Source: Actinomycetota bacterium
Lineage (GTDB): Bacteria > Actinomycetota > Actinomycetes > S36-B12
DNA: 7,446 bases
Assembly: GCA_947472655.1 (NCBI GenBank)
Contig: CANJCG010000080.1
Coordinates: 1-7,446, forward strand
Reading direction: 5' to 3'
The translations under genes and the position numbers were made by a program. Positions 7,064 to 7,446 of the stretch are shown in pieces. How positions within the stretch are numbered: position 1 is the stretch's first letter; each line of letters opens with the position of its first letter. Under the pieces are notes generated by a model. It was not told the DNA's origin and did no database searches. It saw only the letters and a program-made list of their open reading frames with translations.

Positions 7064-7446
7064 TTTCTTGATGAATGCACGATCTACACCACGCTGACCT
7101 TCGCGACGTGCCACGCTTGAAATATCTGCATGGTTTGCGATGTAACGCTGGACTTCTTCCGGCCAATACTCCGAAGCATCGCGCAAAGCCCAACCGATGG
7201 CTTTCGCAATCCAGAAGTTATTTTCGCTTACATGTGGTTCGCACATGGCAAATAACAAATCAAGATCAGTGTTGTTTCGACTACCGCGCTGATGCTGAAT
7301 GGCAACCCGAACCAGCCATATGTTGTCCGACCGGATCCATTCCCACATCGTGTTTACGAGTTCGGGATGCTTGCGAATCAAGGGGTTCACTGCATTGGCA
7401 TTCAGAGCATCAATAGTGTCCCACCAAGATTTGGTACTGATAAGAG
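7055..7446 (-). CDS. DNA alkylation repair enzyme, AlkD-like (partial, C-terminal part)
   Basis: AlkD proteins are HEAT-like repeat DNA glycosylases that remove N7-methylguanine and 3-methyladenine lesions. The frame is open from the right edge to the TGA at 7057-7055, giving 129 complete codons of the C-terminal part; the N-terminal part lies outside the window. An internal GTG at 7390 is not the start, because conserved residues lie upstream of it. Near the edge is TKSWWDTID, the family's active-site segment: the second Trp and second Asp would match Trp109 and Asp113 of Bacillus cereus AlkD (numbering from memory). The Arg in IWLVRVAI and the Trp in KAIGWALRDAS match Arg148 and Trp187 in spacing to within one residue. 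Key residues are therefore retained and activity is plausible. It converges on asd with a 9-base overlap. Confidence 0.88.
   Translation of the reverse strand, partial: LISTKSWWDTIDALNANAVNPLIRKHPELVNTMWEWIRSDNIWLVRVAIQHQRGSRNNTDLDLLFAMCEPHVSENNFWIAKAIGWALRDASEYWPEEVQRYIANHADISSVARREGQRGVDRAFIKKLL

Overview
The window reads as a stretch of actinobacterial chromosome. The evidence is the order dnaX-recR-ask-asd, an aspartokinase with the in-frame internal start known from Corynebacterium-type enzymes, and two apparent leaderless promoters (TAGACT followed 7-8 nt later by a GTG start with no ribosome binding site). The one stretch counted by eye (2041-2100) is half G+C. That is low for a soil actinomycete and would suit one of the moderate-GC, often aquatic, actinobacterial lineages. 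The lineage is an inference and no species is claimed.

Layout from left to right, plus strand unless stated: (1) a complete secreted glycoside-hydrolase-like protein with a signal peptide, a clan GH-A type barrel and about three fibronectin III-like domains (18-2081); (2) a 66-base gap before the preferred dnaX start, containing a -10 box; a long inverted repeat begins here and runs into the first codons of dnaX; (3) dnaX, the clamp-loader tau subunit (2148-4049); (4) recR, whose start codon shares one base with the dnaX stop (4049-4642); (5) a 94-base gap with a second leaderless-type promoter; (6) ask/lysC, aspartokinase (4737-6023), with a probable internal beta-subunit start at 5505; (7) asd, aspartate-semialdehyde dehydrogenase, overlapping ask by 4 bases (6020-7063); (8) on the minus strand, converging on asd and overlapping it by 9 bases, the C-terminal part of an AlkD-type DNA alkylation repair glycosylase that runs off the right edge.

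Functionally there are two transcription units of core genes. dnaX-recR handles replication and recombinational repair. ask-asd carries out the first two steps from aspartate towards lysine, threonine, methionine and diaminopimelate. The secreted enzyme at the left and the AlkD-like gene at the right are accessory neighbours. There is no gene-free stretch longer than 94 bases and I see no tRNA, rRNA, CRISPR array or insertion sequence. I do not see a new multi-gene system. The most unusual signal is the inverted repeat lying across the dnaX -10 box and start codons.
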